This document shows positions 53,801 to 62,211 of a stretch of DNA of 64,000 bases, in pieces. The notes below the pieces were generated by a model. That model was given only the letters and a program-made list of their open reading frames with translations. It ran no database searches and had not been told where the DNA came from. Made by a program: the position numbers and the translations under genes. Each line of letters begins with the position of its first letter. Positions within the stretch are counted from its first letter, which is position 1. The stretch is taken from NCBI RefSeq assembly GCF_021608265.1, contig NZ_JAKIHP010000001.1, positions 806,001 through 870,000 on the forward strand. Reading direction: 5' to 3'. Origin of the DNA: Flavobacterium wongokense. Its GTDB lineage: Bacteria > Bacteroidota > Bacteroidia > Flavobacteriales > Flavobacteriaceae.

Positions 53801-55988
53801 TCACACTACCGCCACTACCACATACAGCTCTAACATATATGTCATAACAAGTAAGAGGTGATAATCCGGTTAATACATAGTTACTCGGATTTCCAGTAAC
53901 AGTTACATCGTTTACTTGTGGTGTAGATCCAGCTGTTGGAGCTGGTTGTCCACAAGGTTGATAGAAAATATCAAAAACATTTGATGTAGAACCATCCGGA
54001 TTTGCCGGTTGTATCCAGGTAAGTGTTGCAGAATTGTGAAGTGTTGCAGGATTTGTTAAAACTGTTGGCGCAGCACAAGTTGCTTTTGGCGCACACGTTA
54101 CATTGGCTAACCAACCTGCTGCATTTCCTGTTGCGTTAGATGTAAATACAGCGTACAAACATCCTGAAGCAGCAGAAGAAGTAAATGATGGTGGCAATGT
54201 TGTACCTGATAAGGTTGCCAACAAAGTAGCAGAAGCGTTATCACCATCATAGATTTGTAATGTATCACCAGCCGCAATGTTGAATGCAGTAAACGTAAGC
54301 GTTACGGCATCTGTTGGAGAACCAGGACATATTAAAATAGGTTGGGTTACATTGTTAGGATAGTTACCTCCTGTACCTCCTGTATCTACATAGTTTCCTC
54401 CACAAACTGGTGGGGCTACCAAAGTACATACTGTTGTAGGGATAACACTCCATCCACTGTTGGCTGCACAAACCGCTCTTACATATATATCATAACATGT
54501 AGCCGGTGTCAAACCAGTAAGTGTAAACGATGGCCCTGCTGCTGCAGTTACATCATTGAATGTTGGCACTGAACCTGCATTTGGTGCAGGCGATCCTTGT
54601 GGTAAGGCAATAACATCAAAAACCGTTGCCACAGATGAATCAGGATTCGTTGGCTGTGTCCAGGTTATTGTTGTTCCTGTCGTTGTAGTTCCAGATGCTA
54701 TAACAGCATGAGGGATTCTACAGGCAGGAGCCGGGTTACAAATAATATTAGCTGCGTATCCGGCAGCTGTAGTCGTACCATTTGATTGGAACACAAAAGT
54801 CAGCTGTCCTTGAGGTGCTGTAGAAGTATAAGTACCCGGTAAAGTTGTACCTGATAGCGTTGCCAATACCGGAGATGAAGTATCCGGTCCGTTATATATT
54901 GTTAGGATATCACTACCAGCCTGGGTATTGAACGCAGTAAAGGTAACCGATACCACATTTCCAGTTGTAGGGGGAACTGTAAGAGAAATGTTTTCGTTGT
55001 TACTATAGTTACCTGCTACTCCTCCTGAATCTACAAGATTTCCACCACAGACTGGTGGTGCTATCTGTGTAGTAAACGGCGCCGAGACGACAGATGCCGG
55101 ACTCGAAAATCCACTTGAACAGACACCTGTAACAGTATAAGTATAGGTCGTATTTGAAGCTAATCCTGTAATAGGATAATTTGCCGCTGGTGCTGGAAAA
55201 TTAAATGTCAATGGAGTTCCTCCTGCTGTAGGAGTTACAACTACTTGGAAAGAAGTAGCATTTCCAGGATTTGTCCATGTTAAATTTGCAGTTGATGTGG
55301 TGATTGCACCTGTAGCTCCAGGAACCGGAGCAGTACATTGTGTATTAACACTTACGTCGTCAATCAACCAACGCTCACCGTTAAGTGAACCGTCAGTGTT
55401 AGGGTATATCTTAACAAAGGCGATATAGATAGATTGCCCATTTAAGAAAGATGGAAGCGGAACCGTTTTTTCAGTCCAGACATTAAAGTCCGTTACCGGC
55501 AAAATTAAATTCAGCTCCGACCATTGTTGCAGGTCAGTGTAAGAGTTAGGGTCAGCCTGAGTAGCGACTGCAGGAGCCCACATCACTTTGAAGGTGGTTC
55601 CCTGGTTTCCACTTGCGAACAATCGGGTCCAGAAGTGCAGTTCATTCGAACCGGTTAAAGGAACGTCCACTTGTGACGTTGCCAGCCAGTCTTCAGTTGT
55701 GGTATTTATACCCGTGTTTTCCCTGTTGATGGAGGCACACTCTGTGTTGTTGTGGCCTAATCCAGCCGCAAAGGCATTGATTCCCCAGGTTTGTGTAGAT
55801 ACAACCGTAGCTGGTGTATTCCTTTCGAAAATGGCCCAAGCCCCGGTTGGTAATCCCCACAATTGTGGCAATGCGCCTGTCGGACTAGGCACTCCTCCAT
55901 CAAAATTTTCTGTTTGGCCATACAATTGAGAATAACCCTTAACAGAACCCAGAAGAAGAAGTAATAGTAGTAATGTAATTTTTTTCAT
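47808..55988 (-). CDS. Giant T9SS type B surface adhesin with CUB, FN3 and PKD-like repeats
   Basis: 2726 residues. In order: a signal peptide (cut near GYSQ, residue 21), a choice-of-anchor-J-like domain (about 27-217), an FN3 domain (about 219-309), five CUB-plus-FN3 modules (from about 312, 527, 744, 973 and 1206), an NDECANA beta domain (about 1430), several Ig-like or PKD-like modules with a lamin-tail domain near 1990-2080, four PKD-like tandem repeats (about 2205-2563), and a C-terminal CHU_C/type B sorting domain (NDNFNDTFNLTGFDVKHL, NRMGMKVYSR, to the end). Such proteins are exported by the type IX system and held at the surface; SprB-type adhesins drive gliding. Ca-binding is plausible but not shown. 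A TAAATTTG box at 56046-56039 is a candidate -7 element. First gene of the operon. Confidence 0.93.
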   Translation of the reverse strand: MKKITLLLLLLLLGSVKGYSQLYGQTENFDGGVPSPTGALPQLWGLPTGAWAIFERNTPATVVSTQTWGINAFAAGLGHNNTECASINRENTGINTTTEDWLATSQVDVPLTGSNELHFWTRLFASGNQGTTFKVMWAPAVATQADPNSYTDLQQWSELNLILPVTDFNVWTEKTVPLPSFLNGQSIYIAFVKIYPNTDGSLNGERWLIDDVSVNTQCTAPVPGATGAITTSTANLTWTNPGNATSFQVVVTPTAGGTPLTFNFPAPAANYPITGLASNTTYTYTVTGVCSSGFSSPASVVSAPFTTQIAPPVCGGNLVDSGGVAGNYSNNENISLTVPPTTGNVVSVTFTAFNTQAGSDILTIYNGPDTSSPVLATLSGTTLPGTYTSTAPQGQLTFVFQSNGTTTAAGYAANIICNPAPACRIPHAVIASGTTTTGTTITWTQPTNPDSSVATVFDVIALPQGSPAPNAGSVPTFNDVTAAAGPSFTLTGLTPATCYDIYVRAVCAANSGWSVIPTTVCTLVAPPVCGGNYVDTGGTGGNYPNNVTQPILICPGSPTDAVTLTFTAFNIAAGDTLQIYDGDNASATLLATLSGTTLPPSFTSSAASGCLYAVFTSNATGNAAGWLANVTCAPKATCAAPTVLTNPATLHNSATLTWIQPANPDGSTSNVFDIFYQPCGQPAPTAGSTPQVNDVTVTGNPSNYVLTGLSPLTCYDIYVRAVCGSGGSVIIGPITTTTLAAPPECGGNFVDAGGTTAAYAPNSNITTVICPTTPGDVVTVTFTAFNTEANFDALYVYNGNAVVPGNIIPSNNPAGSVPGGLAGGYWGTAIPCPFTSSDANGCLTFVFRSDGSVQNPGWLANVTCGPPPPCRVPTAISSTANTFNSITLTWTQPVNPDTTTASAWQVLALPCGSPAPLPGATGFVDVTTAPPFTLPNLSPATCYDIYVRANCGTSVSAWPCTPVTVTTPAAPPVCGGNFVDAGGTTAAYAANSNITTTICPTTPGEIVTVTFTSFNTEANFDALYVYNGNAVVPGNLIPSNNPAGSVPGGLAGGYWGTTIPCSFISASADGCLTFVFRSDGSVQNAGWVANITCGPPASCAVPAVAPATNVTHNSAVLNWTQPANADTSVATAWQILPLPCGSPAPLPGATGFTSISNPPTAAPPYTLTGLTPSTCYDVYIRANCGTSTSAWTCTPITFTTLVAPPECGGVFVDAGGPTGNYAASSNITTIICPGSPGEIVTVTFTTYQTEVNFDALYVYDGNTVNPATQIASTNPAGAVPGGLAGGFWGTELPGPFTSTSPDGCLTFVFRSDPSVQQGGWTADITCAPAPTCARPVLLNATFVSQTSATLGWTQLANPDGSFATNWEYLILPAGSPIPTGSGIPVSAPGAPPIVQNGLAPGTAYVFYVRAMCDGTNGSSTWSALNFATLPTNDECANAIFAIVNQNLNCVQTTHGTLAGATASSPATTCGGAGAANDDVWFTFTATTVTHVISFNNVTPANAALSYAVYQGTCSGLTEVGCNSGANLVAGTTYYIRVFSNSTLPQFTNFDLCIGTLPCTEAPAFCTGQTVTYANSTNVPSLGQIGCLFTSPNPAFFFLQVNQAGPLSYLITQVDTGGTPRDVDYVAWGPFTDLNTACTGVPANPLGQTVPIPTPTTGCPGTLHACSYSAAPEEIMCIPNAQLCEVYVIMITNFSNQPGTVTFTQTNTNGGTTACFPINTFNYPQTYYCQNQPDTTPVLSPGASAGVYTSTPGLDIDPVTGTIHLATSTPGNYIVTSTSATTIGGTCNTIPFITTTRTVIITAPAAATITYPGAPYCKSIITAQAPTRTGTPGGTYSSTTGLVLNAISGEIIPVASEPGVYTVTYTIPATGGCPAFTTDTQVEILASPVITQTSVTACDTFTLPTLTEGGYFTSAGGVGPIDATIPITATQSLFIYAQGTNGCISEKPITVTINSVPTPTFTVTQSSCTSPTGSITVTSPTSPGGATPLNLFISEVTDADTGSLTYVELYNATGAPVNLANYKLKFYTWGAPPTAENLQCDLVLAGTIPNNATNVIKVSNNANIAGVTPNQTFASCAGVNNNDNIRLTTASDVLVDQWGPTDGSTFTPAGQAGYTYRRLNTATLPSTTWNPADWTSLDPEDYSNIGTYAMTVSNYQYSIDNGPFQSSTTFTGVTPGTHPLVVRDVLTGCESEPVDVEIDAVGAITPVVDFTYATPVCQISTTNPLPILGAGFTAGGTFTSNPAANIDINPTTGEITLVNTTDGTYDITYSIPFDPLTCQAAGSRTFTIVISPATPANVTFSYTSPVCQIAQATLAPTLDAGFVAGGTFTINPTTGVAIDPATGVLTLGATATAGTYNVTYTLAQDVATCRAATTSSAIQVVIDPVTNANVTFSYPTPVCSIAQATVAPILDPAFTTGGTFTANPSTGIAINASTGVITLGTSTTPGTYSITYSVPQNLATCQALTTSPAIQIVIDPATTPTVGFSYTSPVCPGETVNPMPVLGAGFTTGGVFGPTPLVDPITGEVDLDQTTAGTTYQITYTVAANNAACQNGNVGNASIAISSPILVELSGGCQNVYVLNATPVNGSFDPATATYQWYNAQGPVLNGDQQSLDVPVIGTYTVVVTYNGCQVTSAPFEVLSIACQIQRGISANNDNFNDTFNLTGFDVKHLTIFNRMGMKVYSRGNYVNEWDGKSDDGDELPDGTYFYVIERNTGGDLTGWVYINRAQ
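48290..49376 (-). repeat. Four tandem PKD-like repeats in the adhesin
   Basis: Repeat starts at about 49376, 49105, 48830 and 48553, giving periods of roughly 270-280 bp (about 90 residues). Each has the pattern F(T/S)Y-x2-PVC, then AG/TGGxF, then G(E/V)(I/L/V) and a closing TY-x-(I/V)TY strand. Confidence 0.85.
51700..55054 (-). repeat. Five tandem CUB-FN3 modules in the adhesin
   Basis: CGG(N/V) starts at about 55050, 54409, 53758, 53070 and 52371, giving periods of about 640-700 bp. Modules 3 to 5 share long near-identical DNA stretches, for example around 53440-53600 against 52753-52910, whereas modules 1 and 2 are more diverged and lack the ALYVY-NGN insertion. Confidence 0.85.
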
Positions 55989-56177
55989 AAAATGAAAATT
56001 TTGAGTTGTTGGATAAAAGTTTTTAGAATTTTGAAGTCCAAATTTAGTAAAAATTATGAAATAATTAAGGATATTAATTTTTTAACAGAAGAAATGACGT
56101 TTTTCTCAACAATTCTTCTAGTATCTAAACGTTTTTTTAACTTTCAAATGAGTATTTTTGCCTAAGAATTTTATCAA

Positions 56178-57404
56178 ATGTTAGAAAAAGAAATAATAAA
56201 TTTTGAACGGACTGTAATTGTTGGGATCGTTACGCAAAATCAGAGTGAGGAAAAATTAACTGAATACCTTGATGAATTGGAATTCCTGACTTTTACCGCC
56301 GGAGGCGAAGTAATTAAAAGGTTTTCGCAAAAACTGGAACGTCCCAACCCTAAAACTTTTCTTGGAACCGGTAAAATGGATGAGATTAGTTCGTATATCA
56401 AAGAAAAAAATATTTCTACAGTCATATTTGATGATGAGTTGTCTCCTTCACAACAAAAAAATATTTCCAAATTGTTAGATTGCAAAGTCCTGGACAGAAC
56501 CAATCTGATTCTGGATATTTTTGCACAAAGGGCCGAAACTTCCTACGCAAGGACACAGGTCGAATTGGCTCAATGCCAATATTTATTACCAAGGCTTTCA
56601 GGAATGTGGACGCACCTTGAGCGTCAAAAAGGAGGAATCGGGCTGCGTGGCCCGGGTGAAACAGAGATTGAAACCGACAGAAGGATTGTCCGCGACCGCA
56701 TTGCTTTGCTAAAAGACAAAATAAAAACCATCGACAAGCAGATGTCGGTTCAAAGGGGTAATCGTGGCGCTATGGTTCGCGTTGCCTTGGTTGGTTATAC
56801 CAATGTTGGAAAATCAACTTTGATGAATGTCATCAGTAAAAGCGAAGTATTTGTAGAAAATAAATTATTTGCAACACTCGACACTACCGTTCGGAAAGTG
56901 GTCATCAAAAATCTGCCTTTCTTATTGTCCGACACCGTTGGATTCATACGAAAGCTGCCAACCCAATTGATTGAATCGTTCAAAAGTACGCTTGACGAAG
57001 TTCGTGAAGCCGACTTATTATTGCATGTGGTAGATATCTCTCATCCCGATTTTGAAGAACATATTGCTTCGGTAAATCAGATTTTAAAAGACATCAAGAG
57101 CGATGATAAACCAACGATAATGGTTTTCAATAAAATTGATACTTATAAAAATGAGGTAATTGAGGAAGATGACCTGATGACTGAAAGAACTACCAAACAC
57201 TATACTTTAGAAGAATGGAAATCAACCTGGATGAGTAATGTGGGCGAGAAAAATGCGTTATTCATTTCGGCAACCAATAAGGAAAACTTTGAAGAGTTCC
57301 GTGAAAAGGTATATGAAGCCGTAAGGAAGATTCACATCACACGATTCCCATACAACAAGTTTTTGTATCCCGATTATAAGGATGCTGTTGAAAAAGAAAA
57401 TTAA
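56178..57404 (+). CDS. hflX: GTPase HflX
   Basis: A 408-residue ribosome-associated GTPase that helps rescue or split stalled ribosomes. An N-terminal domain (about 1-175) with the glycine-rich LSGMWTHLERQKGGIGLRGPGETEIETDRR region is typical. The G domain shows G1 VGYTNVGKSTLM, G3 SDTVGFI and G4 FNKID. A TATTTTTG box at 56153-56160 fits a -7 element. It is convergent with the THC0290_0291-like gene, 6 bp apart, and divergent from the adhesin operon. Confidence 0.95.
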   Translation: MLEKEIINFERTVIVGIVTQNQSEEKLTEYLDELEFLTFTAGGEVIKRFSQKLERPNPKTFLGTGKMDEISSYIKEKNISTVIFDDELSPSQQKNISKLLDCKVLDRTNLILDIFAQRAETSYARTQVELAQCQYLLPRLSGMWTHLERQKGGIGLRGPGETEIETDRRIVRDRIALLKDKIKTIDKQMSVQRGNRGAMVRVALVGYTNVGKSTLMNVISKSEVFVENKLFATLDTTVRKVVIKNLPFLLSDTVGFIRKLPTQLIESFKSTLDEVREADLLLHVVDISHPDFEEHIASVNQILKDIKSDDKPTIMVFNKIDTYKNEVIEEDDLMTERTTKHYTLEEWKSTWMSNVGEKNALFISATNKENFEEFREKVYEAVRKIHITRFPYNKFLYPDYKDAVEKEN

Positions 57405-57410
57405 CGGGTA

Positions 57411-58199
57411 TTAATTTAGGTAGTAGATATATCCAACATTAAACCAAACGTTCCAGTCGTTGGCTTTGTTCTCAGGATATTTTGTTGGGTCAGGATTCAA
57501 ACCGTCAACCCAGTTCGAGAAATAATACTGCATTCTCAAATCTGCCATTAAGTCGCCTACATCATTAAGCCTGTATCGGCATCCCAAACTTGTAACGATT
57601 GACCAAACGGTTCCGCCTTGGTCTCTCCATCCATCAAGGTATTTGATAGGAGTTGTAGCCTGGGTTCCTATTGGACCCAATGTTGACCAAGCTTTCGGAC
57701 TGTAAAAACTGAATTGTCCTCCCAAACTGATGAATGGTGCCAATGCGCCTTTAGTAGCGGTAAAATCCCTTATGCTCAATGGAAAAAACTCTAACTGCAT
57801 CCCAATATTGGTTACAGCCGTGCTTCCTCTCATCGCACGCAATTGGTTGGCCATCTCTCCGGTTCTGCTCGGATCAACCCATTTCCCAAAATGCTGCAAT
57901 TCGGTTTTGTTATAAGATAACTCACTTCTTAATTTAAAGTGGTCATTAAAATAAGTTTCAGGAGTATAACAGTTACACTCAGCTCGGTATGAAAAGTTCA
58001 AATAATGGATGATTCCAATCCCATATCCGGTGTTACCCATGTTTGTTGAGAAATCATGGCGCTCACCATAATCCGATTGGAAAGCAACCGGTCCAAGGAT
58101 TGCCCCTATTTCATGGGAAAAGCCAAACTGAGCATTCACGCTATTTGACAGGGCAAATAACACTAACAGGGATAGGATAAATTTCTTGGACATTTGCAT
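57411..58199 (-). CDS. THC0290_0291-like outer membrane protein
   Basis: 262 residues. The signal peptide ends in NSVNAQ near residue 24, and the mature N-terminus FGFSHEIGAILGPVAFQSDYGER is what I know of the flavobacterial THC0290_0291 family. Amphipathic strands and a C-terminal aromatic-rich end (WFNVGYIYYLN) suggest an outer-membrane beta-barrel of unknown function. ATG codons at 58199 and 58193 are both possible, while the longer frame to 58223 has no signal-like start. A pair of Cys (ECNCYTP) is a notable feature for a barrel. Monocistronic. Confidence 0.8.
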   Translation of the reverse strand: MQMSKKFILSLLVLFALSNSVNAQFGFSHEIGAILGPVAFQSDYGERHDFSTNMGNTGYGIGIIHYLNFSYRAECNCYTPETYFNDHFKLRSELSYNKTELQHFGKWVDPSRTGEMANQLRAMRGSTAVTNIGMQLEFFPLSIRDFTATKGALAPFISLGGQFSFYSPKAWSTLGPIGTQATTPIKYLDGWRDQGGTVWSIVTSLGCRYRLNDVGDLMADLRMQYYFSNWVDGLNPDPTKYPENKANDWNVWFNVGYIYYLN

Positions 58200-58457
58200 A
58201 CTAATTAGTTCAAATCTCGACAAATATATAAAAACATCAATCAGTTATAAAATAAATTAAAAAATTGTTCGTTTATATACGGAAAAAATAATATTCGGTT
58301 TTGCTTCCGGCTGCTTTGTAAGTTTATTCAAGTTTTCTTAGCATAAACACAAAAAGGGCAATAATTAAAAAAAATATATTCGCCTATTTTTGAATAAAAT
58401 GTATATTTGTCCGATTTTACGAAATCGATTTCTTAAAAATAGTAAATAGATAATTTT

Positions 58458-59801
58458 ATGTCACAAAGTATCAATGCATTTATGGACATGGTTGCACAAA
58501 GAAATGGTCATGAGCCAGAATTTATGCAAGCAGTTATGGAAGTTGCTGAAACAGTAATTCCATTTATCGAACAAAATAAAAAATACCAAAACAAAATGCT
58601 TTTGGAAAGAATGGTTGAGCCGGAAAGAGTAATCATGTTCCGTGTAACCTGGATTGACGATGCCGGTAATACTCAGGTAAACCGCGGATACAGAATCCAG
58701 ATGAACTCTGCTATCGGACCATATAAAGGAGGAATCCGTTTCCATCCATCAGTAAACTTAAGCATCCTGAAATTTTTGGCTTTTGAGCAAACTTTCAAAA
58801 ACAGCTTGACTACATTGCCAATGGGTGGTGGAAAAGGTGGTTCTGATTTTGACCCTAAAGGAAAATCAGATATCGAAATCATGAAATTCTGCCAGGCATT
58901 CATGACTGAATTATCTAAACATATTGGTGCTGATACTGACGTTCCTGCGGGAGATATTGGTGTTGGAGGAAGAGAAGTTGGATACATGTTCGGACAATAT
59001 AAAAGATTAAGAAACGAATTTACAGGAGTTTTAACCGGAAAAGGAATCACTTTCGGTGGTTCATTAATCCGTCCTGAAGCTACAGGTTATGGCGATGTTT
59101 ACTTCGCTCAAAGCATGTTGGCAACAAAAGGGCAAAGCTTTGAAGGAAAAACTGTAGTGGTTTCGGGTTCTGGAAACGTAGCACAATATGCCTGCGAAAA
59201 AGCAACGCAATTAGGCGGAAAAGTAGTTACCCTTTCTGATTCATCAGGATATATCTACGATGCTGACGGAATTGATGCTGAGAAATTGGCTCACGTAATG
59301 GAAATTAAAAACGTAAACTATAGCAGGATTTCTGATTATATCAAAAAATATCCATCTGCAAAATTCGTAGCAGGAAAACGTCCTTGGGAAGTGAAATGTG
59401 ACGTGGCTTTGCCATGTGCTACCCAAAACGAATTAAACGGTGACGAAGCAAAAGCGCTTATAGCTAACGGATGTATGTGTGTTGCCGAAGGTGCTAACAT
59501 GCCTTCTACTCCTGAAGCTGTTTCAGAATTCCTAAAAGCAAAAATCCTTTTCGCTCCAGGAAAAGCTTCAAATGCTGGTGGTGTTGCAACTTCCGGTCTT
59601 GAAATGTCACAAAACTCATTGCGTTTGAGCTGGACTTCTGAAGAAGTTGACCAACGTTTGAAAAATATTATGGCGAACATCCACGAAGCATGTGTGAAAT
59701 ATGGTACTGATGCAAGCGGATATACCGATTACGTAAAAGGAGCAAACATTGCAGGTTTCGTAAAAGTTGCCGATGCAATGCTGGCGCAAGGAATCGTATA
59801 A
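58458..59801 (+). CDS. gdhA: Glutamate dehydrogenase (NADP-type)
   Basis: A 447-residue enzyme converting 2-oxoglutarate and ammonia to glutamate, the nitrogen-assimilation route. Visible segments are GYRIQMNSAIGPYKGG with a substrate Lys, LPMGGGKGGSDFDPKGKSD with the catalytic Lys, PAGDIGVGGREVGYMFGQYKR, and the nucleotide-binding VVSGSGNVAQYA. The length and sequence fit the hexameric NADP-dependent S. typhimurium/E. coli GdhA type. Synonymous choices look strongly biased by eye. TATATTTG at 58402-58409 is a plausible -7 box; a terminator follows. Confidence 0.95.
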   Translation: MSQSINAFMDMVAQRNGHEPEFMQAVMEVAETVIPFIEQNKKYQNKMLLERMVEPERVIMFRVTWIDDAGNTQVNRGYRIQMNSAIGPYKGGIRFHPSVNLSILKFLAFEQTFKNSLTTLPMGGGKGGSDFDPKGKSDIEIMKFCQAFMTELSKHIGADTDVPAGDIGVGGREVGYMFGQYKRLRNEFTGVLTGKGITFGGSLIRPEATGYGDVYFAQSMLATKGQSFEGKTVVVSGSGNVAQYACEKATQLGGKVVTLSDSSGYIYDADGIDAEKLAHVMEIKNVNYSRISDYIKKYPSAKFVAGKRPWEVKCDVALPCATQNELNGDEAKALIANGCMCVAEGANMPSTPEAVSEFLKAKILFAPGKASNAGGVATSGLEMSQNSLRLSWTSEEVDQRLKNIMANIHEACVKYGTDASGYTDYVKGANIAGFVKVADAMLAQGIV

Positions 59802-59826
59802 TAAAATAAAACCAACCTAAACCCTT

Positions 59827-59856
59827 AAAATGCCATCATTTCTGATGGCATTTTTT
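59827..59856 (+). terminator. Rho-independent terminator of gdhA
   Basis: A perfect 8-bp stem (TGCCATCA with TGATGGCA, loop TTTC) flanked by AAAA and TTTTTT. Confidence 0.9.
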
Positions 59857-59873
59857 GTTTGCCATACAACAAA

Positions 59874-59903
59874 TTGCCAGTTTTTGCGTTTATACTATAT
59901 TTG
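59874..59903 (+). promoter_or_regulatory. Promoter of porZ
   Basis: TTG (59874-59876), 19-bp spacer and TATATTTG (59896-59903), with the ATG 19 bp further on. Matches the Bacteroidota -33/-7 pattern, just past the gdhA terminator. Confidence 0.65.
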
Positions 59904-59921
59904 TATACTAATTGCTATCCG

Positions 59922-62210
59922 ATGAAAAAGTCCTTTTTATGGCTGTTGCTTTTACTTTTCCAAATTGGTTTTTCCCAACAAAACCAAAATTGGAAAGGAT
60001 ATTTCTCCTATAACCAAATCAAGGACGTATCTGAATCAAGCACCAAACTATTTGCAGCGGCGGAAAATGCCTTATTTACCAAAAACCTGGCAACCAACGA
60101 ACTCAAAACCATCAATACCATTGACGGGCTTTCGGGGCAGACCATCTCTGCAATGTACCACAGCGAAACATTCAACAAAACAGTCCTGGGTTATCAAAAC
60201 GGATTGATGATTGTCATCAATGATGCCGACGGAACAATGCTGAATGTAGTCGATATTATCAATAAAAATATTCCGGCCAATATCAAAAAAATAAACCATT
60301 TCATGGAATATGATGGCATTCTTTATGTTTCCTGCGATTTCGGAATTGTGCAGTACAAACTGGCAACTTTGGAATTTGGGGACACTTACTTTATCGGTCC
60401 AAGCGGACAGGAAACAAGGGTATACCAAACCACTGTTTTCAATAACGAAATTTATGCTGTTACCCAATATTACGGAATCAGAAAGGCAAGTGTAACCAAT
60501 CCAAACCTGATTGATTACGCACAATGGCAGGTTTTTAATGCAGGTTATTGGACTGGATTGGTAACTTTCAACAACCAGCTGATTGCGATGAGTACCGATA
60601 ATAATGTCTACAAATTTACCGGAACAACATACCAGCAGATTGGAAGCCTTGGTCAGCCAGCTCTGGATTTTAGGGCTTATGGAAATTATTTGATTGCAAC
60701 GTGCTCCAACAAAGTTATTATTTTTAATACAGGACTAAGTCCGGTTGTAACGATACAGAATTCTCAGGTTACAACACATCCGGTAACGTTTACCTGTGGT
60801 ACCGTAATCGGTTCAAATATTTATATCGGAACCAATGAAAACGGAATCCTAACCTCTACAATCAGCAATCCAATAGCTTTTGATTTTATCATGCCGAGTG
60901 GGCCTCAAATGAACAATATGTTTTCAATAAGCAGTTCGGCATCCAATTTATGGGCGGTTTATGGTGGTTATGACATTACCTACAATCCTTACACTTATCT
61001 TGGCTTTAGCCTTACCCAGTTTGGGATAAGCAAATACAACGAAACCAACGGCTGGCTCAACATTCCTTATAGTGAGGTTTTAGGTGCAAAATCGTTAGTT
61101 AGGATTGCCATTGACCCCAATGATGAAAAAAATGTTTACATAGGTTCGTACCACAACGGTTTGCTTAGCGTAATCGATGACCATCCAACAACGCTTTATG
61201 ATAATACCAACAGCACACTGGAAATCAGTGTCGGAAGCGAAATCTGGGTAAACAGTACCACATTCGACAAAAATGGGAATTTATGGATGACCGATAGCCG
61301 GACAGAAAAAGCGTTAAATGTTTTAAAACCAGGCGGTACATGGCAAAGCTATGATTTACACACAATTTTAGATAATTATGCCAACAATGATTTTTGCAAA
61401 ATCGCCATTGATAACAGCGGTACCAAATGGATAGCAACCTATAAAAATGGTGTTGTTGCCTTTAACGAAAACTCGAGTGTTGGCCTAAAAAAAATAACGC
61501 AGGGCGAAGATGCCGGAAATCTTCCTTCTATCGATGTCCGTGCCATTGCTGTTGATAACAGGAACCAGGTTTGGATTGGAACCAATCGCGGCCTTAGGGT
61601 ATTGTCCAGCACCGGAGCTTATAATTCTCCCGAACAAATGAAGGCCAACGCCATCATATTTGACGAAAACGGACTTGCCAGAGAACTTTTGCAGGATCAA
61701 TATATTAGTGATATCGCTGTGAACGGTTCGAACCAAAAATGGATCAGTACCGTTGATTCCGGTGTGTTCCTTTTTTCTCCAAACGGTCAGGAAACCATTT
61801 ATCATTTTACTATCGACAATTCGCCTTTGCCAAGCAACGTAATCAATGACATTGAGATTAATGCCATTACGGGCGAAGTCTTCTTCGCAACCGACAAAGG
61901 ACTGGTTTCCTTTAAAGGAACTTCTACAAGGCCAGCCGATAATTTAGATGCCGTTTATGTTTATCCTAATCCGGTTCGTCCAAATTTTGACGGAACCGTA
62001 AAAGTAGCCGGCCTTGTTTCAAAAGCCAATGTTAAAATCACCGATATCGAAGGCAACCTGGTTTACGAAACCACGTCTGAAGGCGGAACAATAGAATGGG
62101 ATACTACAGCATTCGGGAAATACAAGGTAGCTTCGGGTGTTTACATGATTTTTATCGCTGCAGAAGATACTGCTGAAACCGCGGTTAAAAAAGTAATGAT
62201 TGTCCGCTAA
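59922..62210 (+). CDS. porZ: Type IX secretion PorZ-like beta-propeller protein
   Basis: 762 residues. After a signal peptide (ending IGFSQ), beta-propeller repeats with WIGTN/WIAT, WMTDS-type strands span about 40-660, and the last ~85 residues (VYPNPVRPNFDGTVKVAG to the end) form a T9SS-type CTD with the two-strand ending VYMIFIAA and KVMIVR. PorZ delivers A-LPS to the sortase complex in Porphyromonas gingivalis and carries such a CTD; this gene next to recO is the flavobacterial counterpart I recognise. The ATG at 59922 fits the signal; the upstream extension runs into the promoter. Confidence 0.8.
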   Translation: MKKSFLWLLLLLFQIGFSQQNQNWKGYFSYNQIKDVSESSTKLFAAAENALFTKNLATNELKTINTIDGLSGQTISAMYHSETFNKTVLGYQNGLMIVINDADGTMLNVVDIINKNIPANIKKINHFMEYDGILYVSCDFGIVQYKLATLEFGDTYFIGPSGQETRVYQTTVFNNEIYAVTQYYGIRKASVTNPNLIDYAQWQVFNAGYWTGLVTFNNQLIAMSTDNNVYKFTGTTYQQIGSLGQPALDFRAYGNYLIATCSNKVIIFNTGLSPVVTIQNSQVTTHPVTFTCGTVIGSNIYIGTNENGILTSTISNPIAFDFIMPSGPQMNNMFSISSSASNLWAVYGGYDITYNPYTYLGFSLTQFGISKYNETNGWLNIPYSEVLGAKSLVRIAIDPNDEKNVYIGSYHNGLLSVIDDHPTTLYDNTNSTLEISVGSEIWVNSTTFDKNGNLWMTDSRTEKALNVLKPGGTWQSYDLHTILDNYANNDFCKIAIDNSGTKWIATYKNGVVAFNENSSVGLKKITQGEDAGNLPSIDVRAIAVDNRNQVWIGTNRGLRVLSSTGAYNSPEQMKANAIIFDENGLARELLQDQYISDIAVNGSNQKWISTVDSGVFLFSPNGQETIYHFTIDNSPLPSNVINDIEINAITGEVFFATDKGLVSFKGTSTRPADNLDAVYVYPNPVRPNFDGTVKVAGLVSKANVKITDIEGNLVYETTSEGGTIEWDTTAFGKYKVASGVYMIFIAAEDTAETAVKKVMIVR

Positions 62211-62211
62211 A

